Shown here: positions 6,759 to 9,456 of the stretch, in pieces | Layout: every line of letters starts with the position of its first letter | Position numbering within the stretch: the first letter of the stretch is position 1 | DNA from: Methanosarcina sp. | Lineage (GTDB): Archaea; Halobacteriota; Methanosarcinia; Methanosarcinales; Methanosarcinaceae | Assembly (NCBI GenBank): GCA_013331265.1 | Contig: DUGS01000134.1 | Coordinates: 11,697-21,152, forward strand | Reading direction: 5' to 3' | DNA: 9,456 bases | Program-made: the position numbers and the translations under genes | Notes under the pieces: generated by a model | What the model saw: the letters and a program-made list of their open reading frames with translations, nothing else | Told to the model about the DNA's origin: nothing | Database searches by the model: none

Positions 6759-6764
6759 GGAGAT
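6759..6764 (+). promoter_or_regulatory. ribosome binding site of metG
   Basis: GGAGAT begins at the last base of the in-frame ATG at 6757 and leaves a normal 6-base gap between GGAG and the ATG at 6769. It therefore favours the downstream ATG as start, since the upstream ATG has no site of its own. Confidence 0.6.
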
Positions 6765-6768
6765 AAGA

Positions 6769-8895
6769 ATGTCAAACTCATCCAGTAAACCCGTACTTGT
6801 CACATGCGGCCTGCCCTATGCCAACGGTAAGGCACATATCGGGCATCTCAGGACCTATGTGCCCGCTGATATTTTTGTCCGCTCCCTGAAGAAGGAAGGG
6901 AGGGAGGTTACTTTTGTTTGCGGCTCGGATACCCATGGTACCCCTATTGTCGTAAACGCAGAAGATCTTGGGATCACCCCTAAAGAACTTGTAGAGACAT
7001 ATCACAAACACTTTGGCGAAACTTTCAAGCAGCTTGGAATTTACTTTGATGCTTTTGGGACAACGGATGACCCTGAAAATCACAACCGGACCCTTGACAT
7101 TGTAAGCAAGCTGATTGAAAAAGGCTATGTTTACCCAAAAATTATAGAAATCGCCTACTGCCCGTCGTGCAACCGTTTTCTTCCTGACCGCTACGTAGAA
7201 GGAACATGCCCTCACTGCGGAGAATCTGCCAGAGGAGACGAATGCGATCAGGGCTGCGGAAAACATCTGGAACCCGGAGAGCTTAAGAACCCTATATGTA
7301 CCATATGCGGAGGCCCTGCGGAGTACCGCCAGCAGGAACACTTCTTTTTCAAACTTTCCGAGTTCAGCGACTACCTGACGAATTATCTCTCAAATGAGCT
7401 GGGAGGTACCGCCAATGCTATAAACTATGCACTTGGCTGGGTAAAGCAGGGGCTTACAGACTGGTGTATTACAAGGAACCTGGAATGGGGAGTTAAATTC
7501 CCAGGACACGATGACCTTGTGGTTTATGTCTGGGTGGATGCCCCTATAGGATATATCGCTTTTACCGAGGAATGGGCTGCACAGGCAGGAGATTCCTGGG
7601 AAAAATACTGGAAAAAGGATGGGGAAATAGTCCACTTCATCGGAGGAGATATAACATACCACCACTGCATCTTCTGGCCTGCCATGCTTAAAGGCGCAGA
7701 TTATTCCGTGCCTACAGCCGTTATAGCTTCAGGCATGGTTAAAATAGAAGATAGGAAATTCTCAAAAACCAGAGGCTATGTAGTCTGGGTAGGGGAAGAC
7801 TATCTTGACCACGGCTTCCATCCCGACCTTCTCAGGTACTACCTTGCAAGCTACACTTCCCATACCAAGGAACTGAACTTCTCCTGGCGCGTGCTTCAGG
7901 AAAAGATCAATGCCGAACTGGTGGCAGTGCTTGGAAATTTCCTCTACAGGACAATGCTCTTTGCTTTCAAGAACTATGGAGAAGTCCCGGAAGGTAAAGT
8001 CGAGCCTGAAGTCCGGAAAGAGATAGAAAAAACTCTCGGAGACGTCAAAGCTGCAATGGCTGAGTACGAATTCAAAAAGGCTGCAGATTCTGCTATGGCC
8101 CTTGCGTCATTTGGGAACACTTACTTCCAGTCCCATGAGCCCTGGAAACTTATAAAAGAAGACAGAACCGCTTGCGGACAGGTCCTTTATAATTGCCTCC
8201 ACCTGGCAAAAGCTCTGAGCATTATATTTGAACCCGTGCTCCCGCAGACCATGGAAACAGCCTGGAAGGGACTCGGGCAGGAAAGCGACATACATGCCGT
8301 GCAGTACGGCGAGGCCCTTGTGCCCCTGAAAACATGCATAAAACTTGCAAAACCTGAAATCCTCTTTACCAAGCTCGAAGACGATAGGATAGGAGAAATG
8401 GAAGAAATTGCAAACCAGCGTGTAGCAGCCGCAAACGCAAAGAGGCACATAATAAAGGGAGGCGAAAAGGAGCCGAAAAAGTCCGAAGGAATGGGCCCCT
8501 CTGAAGAGGCAAAACCAGCCGGAAAAGCCGTAAAAACAGAAGAGAAAGGGCAGGTAGAAACTCTTCCAATGATAGATTACGAGGACTTTGCAAAGCTTGA
8601 CATAAGGGTAGGAAAGATACTCTTAGCCGAACCTGTAAAGAAGTCAAGAAAGCTCCTGCGGGTTGAAGTGGATATAGGGGAGGAAAAGCCAAGACAGCTT
8701 GTGGCAGGCCTGTCTTCATACTACACTCCTGAAGAACTCATAGGTAAATCCGTAATCGTACTCGCCAACCTGAAACCCGCCAAACTCTGCGGAGTTGAAT
8801 CAAACGGCATGATGCTTGCAGCCGATGACGGCGGAGCGATTGTATCAGCCCTTATGCCAGACAAAGATATTAAACCGGGTTCCAGGATAAGGTGA
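6769..8895 (+). CDS. metG: methionyl-tRNA synthetase with C-terminal tRNA-binding domain
   Basis: This class I synthetase charges initiator and elongator tRNA-Met with methionine. From the chosen start it has 708 residues (712 from the ATG at 6757). The Rossmann core opens with KPVLVTCGLPYANG, followed by HIGH (23-26). The connective insertion carries two complete zinc knuckles, with cysteine pairs at 131/134, 147/150, 159/163 and 177/180. The KMSKS loop is a variant, KFSKT (330-334). The helical anticodon-binding domain covers about 370-550 and includes NFSWRVLQEKINAEL. A lysine/glutamate-rich, probably flexible linker (561-600) leads to an OB-fold tRNA-binding domain (601-708) of the EMAPII/Arc1p/Trbp111 type, with DIRVGKI, VAGLSSYYTPEELIGK and SNGMMLAA. 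This domain usually aids tRNA binding and dimer formation. In several archaea it is a separate protein; here it is fused. The start at 6769 is chosen because of the GGAG site and because MSNSSSKPVLV fits the usual N-terminus. Confidence 0.97.
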   Translation: MSNSSSKPVLVTCGLPYANGKAHIGHLRTYVPADIFVRSLKKEGREVTFVCGSDTHGTPIVVNAEDLGITPKELVETYHKHFGETFKQLGIYFDAFGTTDDPENHNRTLDIVSKLIEKGYVYPKIIEIAYCPSCNRFLPDRYVEGTCPHCGESARGDECDQGCGKHLEPGELKNPICTICGGPAEYRQQEHFFFKLSEFSDYLTNYLSNELGGTANAINYALGWVKQGLTDWCITRNLEWGVKFPGHDDLVVYVWVDAPIGYIAFTEEWAAQAGDSWEKYWKKDGEIVHFIGGDITYHHCIFWPAMLKGADYSVPTAVIASGMVKIEDRKFSKTRGYVVWVGEDYLDHGFHPDLLRYYLASYTSHTKELNFSWRVLQEKINAELVAVLGNFLYRTMLFAFKNYGEVPEGKVEPEVRKEIEKTLGDVKAAMAEYEFKKAADSAMALASFGNTYFQSHEPWKLIKEDRTACGQVLYNCLHLAKALSIIFEPVLPQTMETAWKGLGQESDIHAVQYGEALVPLKTCIKLAKPEILFTKLEDDRIGEMEEIANQRVAAANAKRHIIKGGEKEPKKSEGMGPSEEAKPAGKAVKTEEKGQVETLPMIDYEDFAKLDIRVGKILLAEPVKKSRKLLRVEVDIGEEKPRQLVAGLSSYYTPEELIGKSVIVLANLKPAKLCGVESNGMMLAADDGGAIVSALMPDKDIKPGSRIR

Positions 8896-8974
8896 GCATT
8901 TCCGGGCGCTGGATAAGTGTATTGGCTCAACATTTTGGCCAGTTATGGAAAACTTTGGGAAGAGATTCATCTTC

Positions 8975-9011
8975 CCTACCATTTACTTTTTTCCTACCAT
9001 TTACTTTTTTT
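8975..9011 (+). terminator. tandem poly-T terminator of metG
   Basis: The 18-bp unit CCTACCATTTACTTTTTT is repeated exactly (8975-8992 and 8993-9010), giving a T6 tract at 8987-8992 and a T7 tract at 9005-9011. It lies about 80-115 bases after the metG stop. Archaeal RNA polymerase ends transcription at T-rich tracts without needing a hairpin, so this doubled unit probably acts as a two-stage terminator. A T8 tract at 9065-9072 may back it up. Confidence 0.6.
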
Positions 9012-9132
9012 CAATCTAATTTTGCTTTTTGTGTACCTGCTTTTAAGATAACAAAATAATTCTCTTTTTTTTCATTGGTTGACGACATTACGCACAACTT
9101 AAAACTGTGTATGGTGGGTTTCTAACATAATT

Positions 9133-9161
9133 TTTTTTGATATATAATTTTTTGATATATA
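9133..9161. repeat. 15-bp tandem repeat of T-tract plus TATA element
   Basis: TTTTTTGATATATA occurs at 9133-9146 and again at 9148-9161, separated by a single A, so the period is 15 bp. The first copy is preceded by two more T's. It is followed directly by a TATATAAAA stretch. It may be simple slippage in AT-rich DNA, or part of a terminator or promoter block. Confidence 0.7.
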
Positions 9162-9331
9162 GTATATAAAAATAACATTTTTTGAATTTTAGTTATATCG
9201 AAATAAGATTATTATTCAAAAAAATGAGACATATGAAGATAAAAACACAATCTTTTTTAATAACAACTATATATATGACATGATTTATTCTGGAAGTGAT
9301 GTTGCCTGAAAGATCAACTTTACATCCGCTA

Positions 9332-9354
9332 TCAAAGTCACATTTGCACTTTGA
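9332..9354. repeat. 7-bp inverted repeat, possible hairpin
   Basis: TCAAAGT (9332-9338) and ACTTTGA (9348-9354) can pair around a 9-base loop. A related TTTGACG occurs twice nearby (9351-9357 and 9371-9377). No T-run follows directly, so it does not look like a bacterial-style terminator. Confidence 0.45.
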
Positions 9355-9456
9355 CGGTAATACACGGTAGTTTGACGAATTTGAAAAAACGAAAAAGACA
9401 ACGTTGCTGCCCATAATGAAAATAGACAACAAAAAATTAAGGCAAACATGAAATTT

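Larger units (their letters stand above)
6417..6768. other. divergent regulatory region between sppA and metG
   Basis: This 352-bp region has no gene. It is AT-rich and holds the probable promoters of both flanking genes. It also contains an 18-bp direct repeat pair at 6561-6599, a 7-bp inverted repeat (ATAGAAT 6575-6581, ATTCTAT 6591-6597), a 6-bp inverted repeat (AAGGGA 6495-6500, TCCCTT 6510-6515) in the presumed sppA leader, and a 12-bp palindrome at 6704-6715. A further TATA-like stretch is at 6649-6657. Confidence 0.6.
8896..9456. other. AT-rich non-coding region after metG
   Basis: I find no convincing gene in these 561 bases. Several T-tracts (T6 to T8) lie at 8987, 9005, 9065, 9131, 9148 and 9178, mostly on the + strand, in line with transcription end signals. 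A TATA-like stretch at 9163-9173 could be a promoter for something downstream of the window. A 79-codon - strand frame (9193-9432) starts with TTG, has low-complexity composition and resembles nothing I know. On the + strand, the frame from ATG 9224 is broken by stops after a short peptide. Confidence 0.6.

Noticed and set aside
6757..6768. metG start at ATG 6757
   Set aside because: It is in frame and possible, but the GGAG at 6759-6762 is spaced for the ATG at 6769, and the four extra residues are not expected at the N-terminus.
6778..7341. 187-codon - strand frame antisense to metG
   Set aside because: It mirrors the conserved catalytic and zinc-binding part of metG and has no family-like features.
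9193..9432. 79-codon - strand frame in the region after metG
   Set aside because: It starts with TTG, consists largely of hydrophobic residues and lysine encoded by AT-rich DNA, and matches nothing I recognise.

Overview
The window most likely comes from a methanogenic archaeon of the genus Methanosarcina or a close relative. The evidence is the mix of genes: an archaeal-type GH57 amylase and GH15 glucoamylase pair, an ACT-V4R protein, a methionyl-tRNA synthetase with archaeal features and a fused C-terminal tRNA-binding domain, and a bacterial-type seryl-tRNA synthetase. Intergenic DNA is AT-rich, with TATA-like boxes and poly-T tracts as expected for archaeal transcription signals. The genus assignment is recognition from memory, not a search result.

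Left part (1-3638, + strand): the 3' part of a GH57 glycoside hydrolase cut by the window edge, then a two-domain ACT-V4R protein, then a full GH15 glucoamylase-like enzyme that overlaps the V4R gene by 4 bases (GTGA). These three genes look like an operon for intracellular breakdown of glycogen or a related alpha-glucan. None of the visible sequence carries an export signal. The V4R protein is not an enzyme of that pathway and may be a ligand-sensing or regulatory component.

Middle part (3639-6416, - strand): a convergent spacer with a perfect 16-bp tandem duplication, then serS (bacterial-type seryl-tRNA synthetase). Upstream of serS on the same strand is sppA, a membrane-anchored S49 signal peptide peptidase with an intact Ser-Lys dyad and an unusually long hydrophilic N-terminal tail. 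Only 49 bp separate sppA and serS, yet this gap contains a TATA-like box, so serS may have its own promoter and a very short leader.

Right part (6417-9456): a divergent promoter region with several short direct and inverted repeats, then metG on the + strand. It is followed by 561 bp of non-coding AT-rich DNA. That stretch begins with a duplicated poly-T unit that looks like a tandem archaeal terminator, and holds further T-tracts, a 15-bp tandem repeat and a small hairpin.

I see no CRISPR array, tRNA, rRNA, insertion sequence, phage gene or defence system. Most of the window is ordinary chromosomal housekeeping. The least explained items are the ACT-V4R protein within the alpha-glucan operon, the SppA tail, and the duplicated terminator and repeat elements in the spacers.
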